The notes under the pieces were generated by a model, which was not told where the DNA came from, did no database searches, and saw nothing but the letters and a program-made list of their open reading frames with translations. From NCBI RefSeq assembly GCF_014905175.1, contig NC_057791.1, positions 17,674,177 through 17,738,176 of the forward strand: a stretch of DNA of 64,000 nucleotides, given 5' to 3'. The translations under genes were made by a program, and so were the position numbers. This document shows positions 50,301 through 60,724 of this stretch, in pieces. Numbering within the stretch: the first letter of the stretch is position 1; each line of letters opens with the position of its first letter. Source of the DNA: Aphidius gifuensis. Lineage: Eukaryota; Arthropoda; Insecta; Hymenoptera; Braconidae.

Positions 50301-53300
50301 TACAGCATATCAGCACCACACCAAACCTGAATAACCTATCCCGTGGGTAAAAAAAATGAAACTTAGGGACACAAGTGAAGTAGGTATGTTACTATTATTT
50401 TCATTGATCTTCACATATGTCCAGAGATTTAATCAGTTGATACTTAGGGATTTCATTCATGTTGATAATGATCAACAGCAGACTTTTTAAGTGCCTACTT
50501 TGTACTGATGTTGATGATAATTTAATTGTGTGAAATGCAGATTAAATTTAATATCAAGTGGAATATCCATTGAGTGAATTAAAATTGTGGTTTTTATATA
50601 TTTTTTAAAATAATAATTTATTATTTTTTACTTACCGATTAATTGATGATACTGATGGCACATTGTCCTGTGAGCAAATACCTTCAGCAAGCAACCTGTC
50701 TCTAATTTCCCATGCAAACATTGTTGGATTGTCCCTTTTATAATTAGCAATTGCATCAACAACTGGTGGTGTTGCTACTTTTGGCTTTGATCCACCTATC
50801 ACACCAGCCTTAAAACTTCCAGTCTCATAATATCTGTTGAAAATAAAAATAAATTAAATTATAATTCCATTTTTTCTTATCATAACTACATCAAATTATT
50901 TCGGTATGTGTGGTCTTGATAAATTAAAAAAAAAATACAACTATACGTTAGTTCTTGGTATTGCGAAAAATATATTTTTATTTTGTTTTTCTAAATTTTC
51001 TTATTAATCTGTTAGAGTGAAGTGTATATTAAGATAATAATCGCAGCCGTCGGCGGCCACCCAGTCAACGAGTTTTGTGATCAGTTTAGCCTTTTGTTTT
51101 CAATTCTTTAACTGTGCTTAATGGTTAGTGGCTTGATGGTTGTGGGTTTGGGTTTGTAATGCCTACAATATATATAAATTCAACTCTTTTAATTTATCTA
51201 TATAATTTTATCAAATTTCAAAATAATTTACAACAAATATATCCGCATATATATTTTTACTTTTACACACTATTTTAAGTTACAAATATAAATTTAAGAT
51301 ATAAAAAAAAAAAGAAGAAGAAAAAGATGATATTATCCGGCTATCGAGAAAGAAATCGAGCGCGACAGGAAATGACATTTCGATGGATATAGAAACTGGT
51401 GATTTCGATTGAGCATCATAGTACTATATGTAATCATTATTTTATCACGAATACACAGTAATGTTATACTACCCTATCACCCTTTTACATCTTTTTCTTT
51501 ATCATGCTTTATTATTATTATAATTATACAATTATTCGGTAAATGGTTAAAATATTTTGTCGCCTTTAACACCCCACATGTGCAATGGCTAACATTGACA
51601 TTTCACCTCTTTGTTCCACCCCACCTGACAATGTGTTTGAAAGTGGAATGATATTTTTCAAATCTACAAAAAAAAGGGCGTGTATATGCTGTCTGTTCAT
51701 TTCCAGTTCAAATGACCGCTTAAATCTGGCAATTGGTTACAAAAAAAAAAAAAAAAATGTATAAAAAAATAAAACGAGGGCTGTTAAATAAATGGGAAAT
51801 GACCCTTTTCCTCGGTTATATGTTACCACACCTGTTATAATTTTAAATCGTCTCTATTTAGTGCTTTTCATTGAAAATACTGTTGAAATCATGATGATAA
51901 AATTGCAAAGAAAAAAATGTAGAAAAAAAAAGTCAACAGTTGTGACGACGTATTGACTTCCAGAAGGTTTCATCAACAAATGCATAAATGTATCAACGAG
52001 CGTTACTTTTTCAATGACAAAACAAGGCAGTTTAACTAATTTTAAGGGTTTCAGTGTGTCTCATAAAAAAATATAAATAACAACATGCTATTTGTGACGC
52101 TCATTCGGAGAATACTGTAACGTATCAGTAGCGCGTGACTGCGTAAAATACGTGTTAACTGTTTGTTGCTTGTATTTGAAATTTCATATATACATGGACA
52201 TATGACATTTATGTAACAAAAAACTATTATAAAAAATTTTATTTATTTTTTCTAAAAATTATATTTAAAAAATATTTCCAAGTAATTGTTGTCATTTTTA
52301 TATATCATCAATGCTTTTCTAACAATCAAAAAAAAATAAAAAATAAATATAAAATAACCTCGGGTATATTTAAACTTTTGTTAAATTATTGATTTAATTT
52401 TTATTAAATTTTTTTTTTTTTTTTGACTATTGCTATATTTTATTTTTATATTGAATGGTAAATTTTTTTTTTATTGATGAACGATAAATCGATAGCAGAA
52501 GGGATAAAACTCGGCGTCTGGTATATGACTAAAGCGGTTTGGTCAGTTGGATATCGATAATGGTGGTGAGCTAGTCCACCAAACAAAGCCCTGCATCCAA
52601 TTCAATTAAAGTGTCACAATGGGCGAATGAACGGATTCCAGAATTTTGCGTTGATTCGTGGTCTCTCTCATTTTTTTTGGTTTTTCATTTTTTTTTTCCC
52701 CTTTTATTTCTCCCTTGTCATTTATAATAAAAATGAAAATATGAAAATCTAGTTAACAGGACATTCAAACACATTGCCTCTTTCTCAATAAAATTGTAAT
52801 TGATTTTTTTTTTTATTTTTCATATTCTGTTTCCATTATCTCATGTACATATGTTTATTATTTTTTTTATTTTATTTTTTCAATTTTTTATATAATCGAC
52901 TATAATTAAAGTAAAAAAAAATACATTAAATACTATTTTGAAATTTTTTATAAAAGCATAAGTCAAAATTTTTGTATAAAAAAATGATAATCGTTTGAGA
53001 AAAAAAAAAAAAAAATGACATATATACTCAGAGGGTATCATCAAAGTGGCACGAGGCAAAAAGACCAAAAATTCTGAATGAATGAATTGCGAAGAAAGGC
53101 ATATAAAAGACGAGGAGAAAAATAAAGAATAAAAAAAAAAAAGCTTTAGGGACATTGGCAGAAAGTATACGGGGTAGAAAAAAAAAAAACATGAAAACCG
53201 CATCGCGTCGCCTCGACTACTCCCAGGACCTTCCTTCCGGTCTCCAGTTGTGGAGCCCCCACTGGTCGCGTCATCTCGTTCATCCGTTGAATGTGATATA

Positions 53301-53829
53301 CTTGGTCAAATAAGACATTCTTAATTGAATCCAACTATCTTTAGAAATTCATTAGACAATTTTTTCGTTTATAATTTTATTTTCACCGAAAAAAAAAAAA
53401 TTTGTAATATATATTTTTGTTTGAAGAAACATAAATAAAAATTTATAATTAAAGAAAAGTACAATCATTAAATATATTGAGCTTATTGTTGTGGTACTTG
53501 AAAAGTTTTATTATTATTGCACTGGTTCGTAGAGAAATATAATGCGAGTGTATATATACGACAGGTTGTAATACTGAAAATAAGAGCCTGATGGGGGCTC
53601 TTGAATTTCGCCGCAGGTTGTAACGGATATGGGTGATCTGTATACATATATATATAAACTTACCTCGACAGTATCTTGGATACACAGCCGTGAGATACCC
53701 TGAGCTGTCTTGAAATGTCACACGGTCGTACACCACTGTGTGCAAGCTCAACAATTCTCTGTCTCACAACATCCGGTAGTGGTCTTCCATTCACAAATAC
53801 TCCACCCAACTGATTGACACCACCATGAC
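35087..53829 (-). CDS. sv: shaven/sparkling (Pax2/5/8 paired-domain transcription factor), lacking a confirmed first exon
   Basis: Nine coding exons on the - strand, all with GT-AG borders and phases that fit: 53664-53829, 50636-50833, 41233-41489, 38087-38172, 37674-37962, 36737-36832, 35973-36182, 35627-35722 and 35087-35316. They give about 542 residues. The paired domain opens [20 protein letters not shown] and continues through [20 protein letters not shown] to [19 protein letters not shown]. The octapeptide YSISGILGI identifies the Pax2/5/8 class. No full homeodomain is present, as usual for this class. The C-terminus is Tyr/Ser/Pro-rich. In flies, sv specifies cone/pigment cells and sense-organ shaft cells. 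The first exon, which in this family carries only the start and a few residues, is not firmly located and may lie near 57050 or beyond 64000. Confidence 0.96.
35317..35626 (-). other. sv: sv intron
   Basis: AT-rich intron between the last two coding exons. Nothing else seen. Confidence 0.7.
35627..35722 (-). CDS. sv: sv coding exon, Tyr/Ser-rich activation region
   Basis: 96 nt encoding [20 protein letters not shown] then [11 protein letters not shown]. The donor is CTCA|GTAAGT, a full consensus. Tyr/Ser-rich sequence is typical of the Pax2/5/8 C-terminal activation domain. Confidence 0.9.
35973..36182 (-). CDS. sv: sv coding exon, Ser/Thr/Pro-rich
   Basis: 210 nt encoding a segment that includes [20 protein letters not shown] and [20 protein letters not shown], ending [10 protein letters not shown] plus one base. 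Phase matches both neighbours. The acceptor CACCAATAG is short of pyrimidines but gives the only in-frame join I see. Confidence 0.85.
36183..36736 (-). other. sv: sv intron
   Basis: AT-rich intron with no feature of note. Confidence 0.7.
36737..36832 (-). CDS. sv: sv coding exon
   Basis: 96 nt encoding [20 protein letters not shown] then [12 protein letters not shown]. Borders are GTTACAG| and ACTG|GTAAAT. It begins in the C-terminal region after the Gly-rich exon. Confidence 0.9.
36833..37673 (-). other. sv: sv intron with a GC-richer island
   Basis: Mostly AT-rich, but 36990-37140 is GC-richer and holds a perfect - strand splice-donor string (CCGT|GTAAGTGG at 37036-37041). The 14-mer AAAGAAAACCGGGT occurs twice, ending at 37000 and 37595. 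Confidence 0.6.
37674..37962 (-). CDS. sv: sv coding exon with a polyglycine run
   Basis: 289 nt. It opens [20 protein letters not shown], possibly a remnant of the partial homeodomain region. A Gly/Asn/Thr-rich low-complexity stretch of about 40 residues follows, then [20 protein letters not shown] and the end [16 protein letters not shown] plus one base. The repetitive Gly codons also create open frames in other frames; those are not genes. Confidence 0.9.
38087..38172 (-). CDS. sv: sv coding exon
   Basis: 86 nt encoding [20 protein letters not shown] then NGDQLYSN. The acceptor is TTTTTTTTCAG and the donor AAAT|GTAAGT. It follows the KRKRTDD nuclear-localisation-like end of the octapeptide exon. 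Confidence 0.9.
38173..41232 (-). other. sv: sv intron (3.1 kb)
   Basis: AT-rich, with GC-richer patches at about 38600-38790, 39530-39600 and 40300-40570. No exon seen. These patches are candidates for regulatory DNA only by composition. Confidence 0.6.
41233..41489 (-). CDS. sv: sv coding exon with the octapeptide
   Basis: 257 nt. It completes the paired domain ([13 protein letters not shown]). A Gln-rich run follows, then [20 protein letters not shown] and KRKRTDD plus one base. The octapeptide recruits Groucho-type corepressors in this class, and KRKR is a likely nuclear-localisation signal. Confidence 0.95.
41490..50635 (-). other. sv: sv large intron (9.1 kb) with GC-rich islands
   Basis: Mostly AT-rich, broken by GC-richer islands at about 45950-46150, 46430-46610, 47530-47690, 48540-48640 and 49270-49540. 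An RFX-type X-box match is at 46573-46586. No exons or RNA genes recognised. The sparkling enhancers of the fly gene are intronic, so this intron is a reasonable place for cis-regulation. Confidence 0.55.
46573..46586. promoter_or_regulatory. RFX X-box-like motif
   Basis: GTTTCCACGGCAAC: two half-sites matching the X-box form GTNRCC-N(0-3)-RGYAAC closely, inside a GC-richer island of the sv intron. Function inferred from motif only. Confidence 0.35.
50636..50833 (-). CDS. sv: sv paired-domain exon, second half
   Basis: 198 nt encoding [20 protein letters not shown], then [20 protein letters not shown] and [20 protein letters not shown] up to SINR. This covers the linker and the RED subdomain of the paired domain. 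The borders are CAACAG| and AATCG|GTAAG. Confidence 0.97.
50834..53663 (-). other. sv: sv intron (2.8 kb) inside the paired domain
   Basis: AT-rich, with a GC-richer patch at 53190-53300 that contains a Runx/Lozenge-type AACCGCA at 53196-53202. Nothing coding seen. Confidence 0.55.
53664..53829 (-). CDS. sv: sv paired-domain exon, first half
   Basis: 166 nt encoding [20 protein letters not shown], then [20 protein letters not shown] and [14 protein letters not shown] plus two bases: the PAI subdomain. The acceptor is TTATTTCAG. It needs one base from the preceding exon to make the Gly before HGG. Confidence 0.97.
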
Positions 53830-55167
53830 CTGAAATAAATAAATTAAATTAAATAAATTTATGAATGAAAAATAATATTATAATAAATAAGCAAAATTAA
53901 TTACAATTTCATATATTAATATTATTAAAATTATTAAATTACAAGAAAAATTGATTATGATAAAATCAACACATGCGGATATAGACACAACACCCAACCA
54001 TCATCACTTTATAACATTAAAATTCGCTTTTAACCCGATAATATAGCAAGCCCTAATAACGTAATGGAGGGTGTCTCTTTGGTACAACGACATATGTCCC
54101 CTCTCGTACCACTGCACCAAAAAAGACTTGATGATCTGTGTTTCAAGATCCCCACAATGATGGACAACATACAGAATAGAAATATATATATATTTACTCA
54201 TCCCCTTTATTTTCGAAAGTGACTGGATGTTCTATTATTGCCACTGGCTTTTATGGTACTCGACGACTCAATCGAATTATCCTAGTACTATTTATTTTCA
54301 TTGATATATATATGTATATCCATATTTTGTTTTTTTTTTTTTTTCTATACAGTGAGAAATACAAAATAATACACAGACGGTAATCAAATATATATGTAGG
54401 GTGTTTTTCTCTATTTATGATCCATCTTATTAGGTGAAACATTAACAAAAAATATTTATTTTTTGGTGTTGTTGATGGGATTTATGAAGCTTACAAGAGA
54501 ATTTTTGTGGATTAACTTGGGGTGATATTGAAACCCCTTATAATCAGCCACTTTTAATAATCGAAATAATATATAATATAATTGTAATTATACATTGATG
54601 CATCAATAATTATTTATAATATTAAAAACTATTTTTGAATATAATTTAGAGTTAAAAAATTTGATTAATATTTTCATGAAAATCATTTCAAAGACTGCAT
54701 GATTGAGAGGAAAAAAAAATGCTACAAACCAATCGAATTTCCGTGATAAATCAAATATGATTTATATGTATTACTACAGTCTTTTTACAAACGTTTCGAT
54801 AAATAATATATGGTTTATTTTTTTTTCCTCTCCGAGTTAGATTATATATAGATTTTTAGTGTGCGCCTAGTAAACGAGAGAAGACAATGACGATGATCCA
54901 GTAGTGGTATGATCATTACTAGAAACGATACGTGCATCCGCTCGCAAATCAATTCAGTATCACGTTTATGGTTGGCAACCCCGTGGTGCCGACCGGTAGT
55001 CAAGGGGAATATCGTTTCAGGGTTTGTTGTACATATAGTTATATGTGAGAGACGAGTTCTCATGCTACGAGTCATACTGGTGTAAATTCAAAGTATCTAT
55101 ATATATATTAACTAGCAATGCAAGCACTTCTGTATATCCTACGCGCCGTCACGCTTGCTGACCACAA

Positions 55168-55191
55168 CTGGACGAGGCTACCTCGGTCCAG
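55168..55191. other. 10-bp stem-loop
   Basis: CTGGACGAGG, loop CTA, CCTCGGTCCAG: ten pairs with a single bulged base, in a GC-richer patch upstream of the sv paired-domain exons. Function unknown. Confidence 0.4.
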
Positions 55192-56324
55192 ATCGACTCT
55201 ATATATACACCCCCAAATTTATATATATATATACAAAGTCAACTATAGTTACAGCCACATACCGGTGGTTGAGCTGCATTACAACCCTTATTATTGCAAT
55301 CGCCTTCCTGCCTTTAGACCTTTTTACCGAAAATAAAATAAAAAGCCAAAAAACAAAAGGTTCAAATTTACAACAAAAAGCAACAAATAAGATTGAAAAA
55401 AAATAACAAGCATTTTTGATTTAAGCTATTGTTTTTTTTTAATTTTTTTAAAATTGAAATAAGTTTATATTTGCGATCGCTATGATTCAATGATCATTGT
55501 GTGCAATCAACTGTTTGAAAAACTTAAATTGCATCAATATATGTATTTTGGATTTTTATAACTGTGATTTTTAATAGAAAAAAATTATTTTTTTTTAGAA
55601 TTATATATTTTCTCGGTTATCAAAAGTTGTTCTGGTTGAAACAAAATAATTTTTATCTCGACATGCAAGACAATTGATCCTGGAATGCTGATAGAATTCA
55701 TTTGAAGGACATTTTATATATTTTTTTCTCTTTACATTATTGTTACTCAACTTTTTTTTTTTTGCTTCGTTCCGATTATGTCTTTCGAAATAATTTTATT
55801 GTTTTTTTGTTAATAGTCTAGCTTTTGATTTCTCAAACAACGACGATTCACGGCTATTGTTACAATGCTTTTTTTTTTCTTTAATTTATTTTATTTATAC
55901 TTTTTTTTTTTGAGGTTGATTTCAAATACCGTTGGTTTGCGCAAACTTTAAAATAGTGACCATGAACATTGTTTTTATTATACTTGTTACAATTTAAAAT
56001 TTCCACGGTAATTCGTAATTATTAGATTCACATTGTCACGTTTATCGATTGACAATTTTTTACATAATTATTTTAGTTGTTGTCATTTACCGTCGTATTG
56101 AAATTGAAGCAAGAAAAAAAATTTTTATTGTATAAAATATAGATGTATTGTGATTGTTACAGATTGCTGAATTTTTTTTTTTTAGATAAGAAATATCAAA
56201 AATTGGAAAGTTGAATAAATTGGGTCTGATCTTACAAGTATAATATTCCATCATATTTTGGTTGTATCTGTACGCGGTGCTAAGGTCCATCGCATCAGAT
56301 AACCTCGGCCCGTCGGCCGTCGGT

Positions 56325-56340
56325 TGTGGGAATCCAGCTG
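56325..56340. promoter_or_regulatory. Su(H)-like site next to an E-box
   Basis: TGTGGGAA (56325-56332) followed two bases later by CAGCTG (56335-56340), within a GC-rich patch. Su(H) plus proneural E-box pairs are typical of Notch-responsive sense-organ enhancers, and fly sv is a Notch target. Motif evidence only. Confidence 0.3.
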
Positions 56341-57046
56341 TCCTCCAATTTTTTCTGCTCTTTACTATGTACCCAAAAAATATTGACACCTCAAAATGAA
56401 GACGGTCTGTTACGAGCTTTTTTTTTTTTCTTTTTTTATTCCTGTTACTGTTGTTTTCAACTAGAAAACTGTATAGATATAAATTTTTTTTTCATCGAGC
56501 GTGGGTGCCTAGGGTAGTGACACAATGACTGTCATCAAGAGGTGCTTTGTGAAAAACCACGGGTGACTCAAATCGGCCGTAAGGCCCACATCAATAGATT
56601 CCATTATTGCTACACTTTTATCCAAATGCCCTTAAAAATATATATATCACTTTAAACTTAAACTCGACATATACAAAACCACCCTTAAAAATTCATTTAA
56701 CTATCCATAAAATCAACATAAAAAAATATACTAGTAATATAAACAAAAAATTAATTTAAAAAAAAAAAAATATTAAATAGTCATGTTGAATCACAAAACA
56801 AATCACAGATCACAAAATCCAATTGAAAAATCCAACTTGTATATAAATCATCAATTTAACAATAAAAAAATATAAAATTATAAAAATAAATTAAAAAATA
56901 AATGCAATCACAATTGAAGTAAATTTTCACTTAATAATTTTGTTGAAAAAAAAAAAATATATTAATTGTTGATGACACTTGGATAAATTAAGATAATTAA
57001 AAAATTGTTTGTTCTTATTATAAAATCAAACAGTGAGTATTTTAAC

Positions 57047-57062
57047 CGGCAGACATGATCAT
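57047..57062 (-). CDS. sv: possible first coding exon of sv (speculative)
   Basis: On the - strand, ATG-ATC-ATG-TCT-GCC-G stands before GTTAAA. Joined to the next exon it would read [15 protein letters not shown], with the right phase and the Gly that precedes HGG in Pax2/5/8 proteins. The donor GTTAAA is poor. The true first exon may be elsewhere. Confidence 0.15.
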
Positions 57063-60000
57063 CACGACGCGGAAGCATGGAGACAGTCTTTTGGCTTTGG
57101 CACGTGACTTTCAGTAACTTCTTGTCCCCGCTCTATTTTTCCCTAAAAATTTCATCCCCACGCAATGTATTGCCACGCCTCTCATCCCCTGTTTATACAA
57201 TATTATACAGCATCTGCAGCTAGATACTACTGCCCTCCGTTAAACTCGTTGTTGGTTGAGACTTTATCACGTGACATTTACTAGGGGGCGTCAACATTGC
57301 TTATACGTTGCTACTGGCAACTGGATTTTTAGCAAAAGCATCATCATCGTGCGCGGGATAACATTGTTATATTGGCATCAGAAAACTATGCGTATACATT
57401 GAGACAAAATTTTCTCAATATATATCTATAAATTTTAAATTCTAGCCAGCTGGTATACCGCCAATAATTTCAGCGCGAAATCACATGTATTTGACAAAAG
57501 AAAAAAAAAAAAAAACTATATAAAAAAGGGTTAAAATTAAATCAAGGGTAGATTATAAATTAATTTTTTTAATTCAAGATTGATTAAGAATATTTTGTTG
57601 TAAAAAAAAAAAGCTTGATCACTGTGCAATTTATTTTTAGAAATTTGATTGTTATGGTATATTTGTAATTGATTTTAGATGATATGGTTATTAATTCACT
57701 TTCAGCGGACACAACAGAATGTTCAACTAGTATATATACACAGATAATATTAATTGTCGTGGTTGGCTTAGCCATGCGCGAAGAGACCTATCGAGCCCTG
57801 ACGCACCTAATTACGATACTGATTACGCGTAGAGAAGCAACATCACCGTGCTTCTCTCCTTGTCACGATTAAATTTCTGTGAGACTATGTAAAATACAAA
57901 ATAAGATGATGATGATCATCCACCAACTACTTGATAAAAGTATATCAGGGAAATTTTTAAAAGTAGGGGAAACTATTTTTTTTTTAAATCAAAATAAAAT
58001 GAAAAATTAACATGTTTTAATTTGAGATATATGGGAATATGAAAAATAAAAACAAAAAAGAAAAAAAAAAAGAGACTTGGCAAGAAATTGACTGATGTAT
58101 AGACTGAGTCACATGGTGTTGTCCGGAAGGTGCGGTCAGCCAGGGTGAAGGCGTTGGTGGGACCGTAACTTGCATACAAATCTCACAAGGGTCCGGTTTA
58201 CTCATTCACAATATAATATTGTGTGCACTACATATGTGCAATATACTTTTCCCGTATTTGATATCTTTATGAATTACTTTTTCTTTGAGTATAAACTAGT
58301 GCGTATATACTTGGGATTTGTAACATGGAACACCAGGATATGTGTAACTTCAATGGAACTAGATCCATTCGTGAAAATTATATATACATTTATTTTAATT
58401 TGTAAAAAAGAACCGGTTATGATACCCAGGATGATATGCGGTAATAGAGTTTTATTTTATATATTTTTTCAAAATATATATGTATACTTATACAATTTTT
58501 ATTTAAAAAACCCCAACTGAAATGATGGAGCTGTATGTTTTTTATAGTTCATAATATATTATTCATTAACCCTCTCAAATCTCAATTGATGTATATATAA
58601 ATATTCTAACCAAAAATATTTATATCAACTCAGTCAATCATTTATGATTTAAATCTCAAAAGGATATGACTGAAGATTACTATACAGTTTGGCATATCAT
58701 TTGCGTAAATGAACGAGGCGATGGGTTTGTGTTGACGGGCAATATGTCCCAACATGATTGCACCAAGGGGGTGGTTTTGCTTCAGGATGGGTAGTGCTAT
58801 ATCCAATGGCATATGGATGTTAGAGCTCGATGGTAACTCACTGCTGTATAATAGAGTGAGACAAAATGACAAAGATAGAGATAAATAACCCAGGCCAGAT
58901 GCAGATGAGGTCGACACAACCAAGCTATATGTATATATGTATATAACTTGGTGCATCGATCACTTTGACTTTGTGGATATATGTATATGTTTAATATGAG
59001 AATTGCCTGAGTGTATAATGTATATTAGTGTGTGGCTATTCTAATCGTACTTTGCTATATCACCCTCAACTCTGACATCCCCATGATACCTAACAATCAT
59101 CCTCATCCAGTTTGACCTCCTATCCTTCCTAATCTCTCAGCCACGGCATTAATCTCATTTATCATATAGAACGGAAGATCGAAGAGTTCGCGAAACTAAG
59201 AGGACGTATGTTAAATTAAACTAGTGACATTTGGAAATTGACGTTATTGCATATATATTTAATTATTTTCATTGTCACTATCAGCATAATCATCGTATAT
59301 ATCATTCCAAATTATTCAACTATTAATATGTATAGTGTATTTTTTCCTGCGTGTTTACAGAAGCATGCACTTGATTTTTTGTTTTAAATATATAGAAAAA
59401 AAAAATGTCAAAACATTTATTAAGAAGAAGAGACAATTATTATCTTGGCGCATAATGTTCTGTTGTGAAATTCATCGGGTGACAAGCATATATATATAAG
59501 GTGTATGAAAAAGCATAGAAATGATAAAGATGTTAAAAAAAAATAAGAAATAAATAAATGAAAAAATAAAAAAGAAAATTCTGTAGCAGCCGCAAAGCGA
59601 TATAACTTACGAGATTTGATGTAAATAGCACACTTACTTATTTGCCACTGGCGTGCAAGTTAAAAATAAGTTCGCAACAGTATATATAGATGATGAGAAA
59701 GAGCAAAAGAGAGCATGAAAAAAGAGAAGGGGTCGAAATTTTTTTTTTTTTTGCGTAATGAAAGCAATCAATTCAAGTCCCTTTTTTTTTTCTTTTAGTA
59801 TATCCCGTCACAAAATATCCTTCCCTTCACTCTCCGACCTTATACTCTTAACTTGAAACGTCGAGGGGTGAAGCTCAACGTTCTCCACTTTTCCAAGAGC
59901 ATCTAGTAGAATAACGCCATCCCCCTTAAAACTCCTTACATACCCATACCATCCCTTAACTGACGACTCCATCTTTTCTTTTCCCCCACTTAATTCTGTC

Positions 60001-60242
60001 TACCGATCTAAAGTCGACCTCGTCTCAATACCCTCAACCACTTTATACCACTTTTTTTTTTTTTTCATTATTTTGATTTTGTATTTTCATTCCTTCATTT
60101 ACTTTTTACATTTTTTTTTATTTTTAAACTTTGAATTTTCATTAGTTATTCTATTCTCGTTTCTACTATGTTATCGTAGAATTTGTCTTTAATTTTTTAT
60201 TTGATTTTTAATGTATGAGTAATTAAAGAAAAATATTTAATA

Positions 60243-60724
60243 CACTCAGAGAAGGATAAGTTAACAGTTAACATACCAATATGTTTACATTAAACATACA
60301 GTTTAATTTTATATATTTTAAACATAGATATCTTAACTGTTAACATATTATGTTTATATTTACGTATCTTTGCCAAATATTTTGATCAGTCTACTTCTTG
60401 TCATCTGACATTATATTGATACGATTCTAAGTAATATAATATAATATGTACTCGTGTTAAAATTTTTTAAATTTATTTGTAAATTCATTCTTAATTTTAC
60501 ATTCAAATATTTACATACGTAAATGTCTTAACTATCAGTAACCTTAATTGTTCAATTACAGATATCTTAATAGTTAACATACGCATATTAACTATTAAGA
60601 TACGTATGTTTAATGTTAATATATATATCTTTGATGTGAACTTATCAGCCACCACCCATTTTAACATGGCATATGTTAACATTAAACAGGATAAGTTAAC
60701 TGTTAACATATCCTTCTCTGTGTG
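60243..60724. mobile_element. MITE with 32-bp terminal inverted repeats and TA target duplication
   Basis: The left end CACTCAGAGAAGGATAAGTT (continuing AACAGTTAACAT) and the reverse complement of the right end CACACAGAGAAGGATATGTT (continuing AACAGTTAACTT) match in 29 of 32 positions. TA flanks both sides (60241-60242, 60725-60726), as for Tc1/mariner-type insertions. The interior has many GTTAAC motifs and a perfect 15-bp stem (60563-60577 with 60588-60602). No transposase is encoded, so it is non-autonomous. Confidence 0.85.

Larger units (their letters stand above)
53830..60242 (-). other. sv first intron or 5' flank
   Basis: No confirmed exon. GC-richer islands lie at about 54900-55210, 56270-56350, 56510-56600 and 57030-57310. 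A stem-loop is at 55168-55191, a Su(H)-like site plus E-box at 56325-56340, and two CACGTGAC sites at 57101 and 57268. A possible first exon end is at 57047. Confidence 0.5.

Noticed and set aside
53196..53202. Runx/Lozenge-type AACCGCA in an sv intron
   Set aside because: Fly sv does use Lozenge sites, but one 7-mer in ~29 kb of non-coding DNA is expected by chance. Kept only as a note.
60503..60709. 68-aa open frame inside the MITE
   Set aside because: It comes from repeated GTTAAC motifs and has no transposase features.
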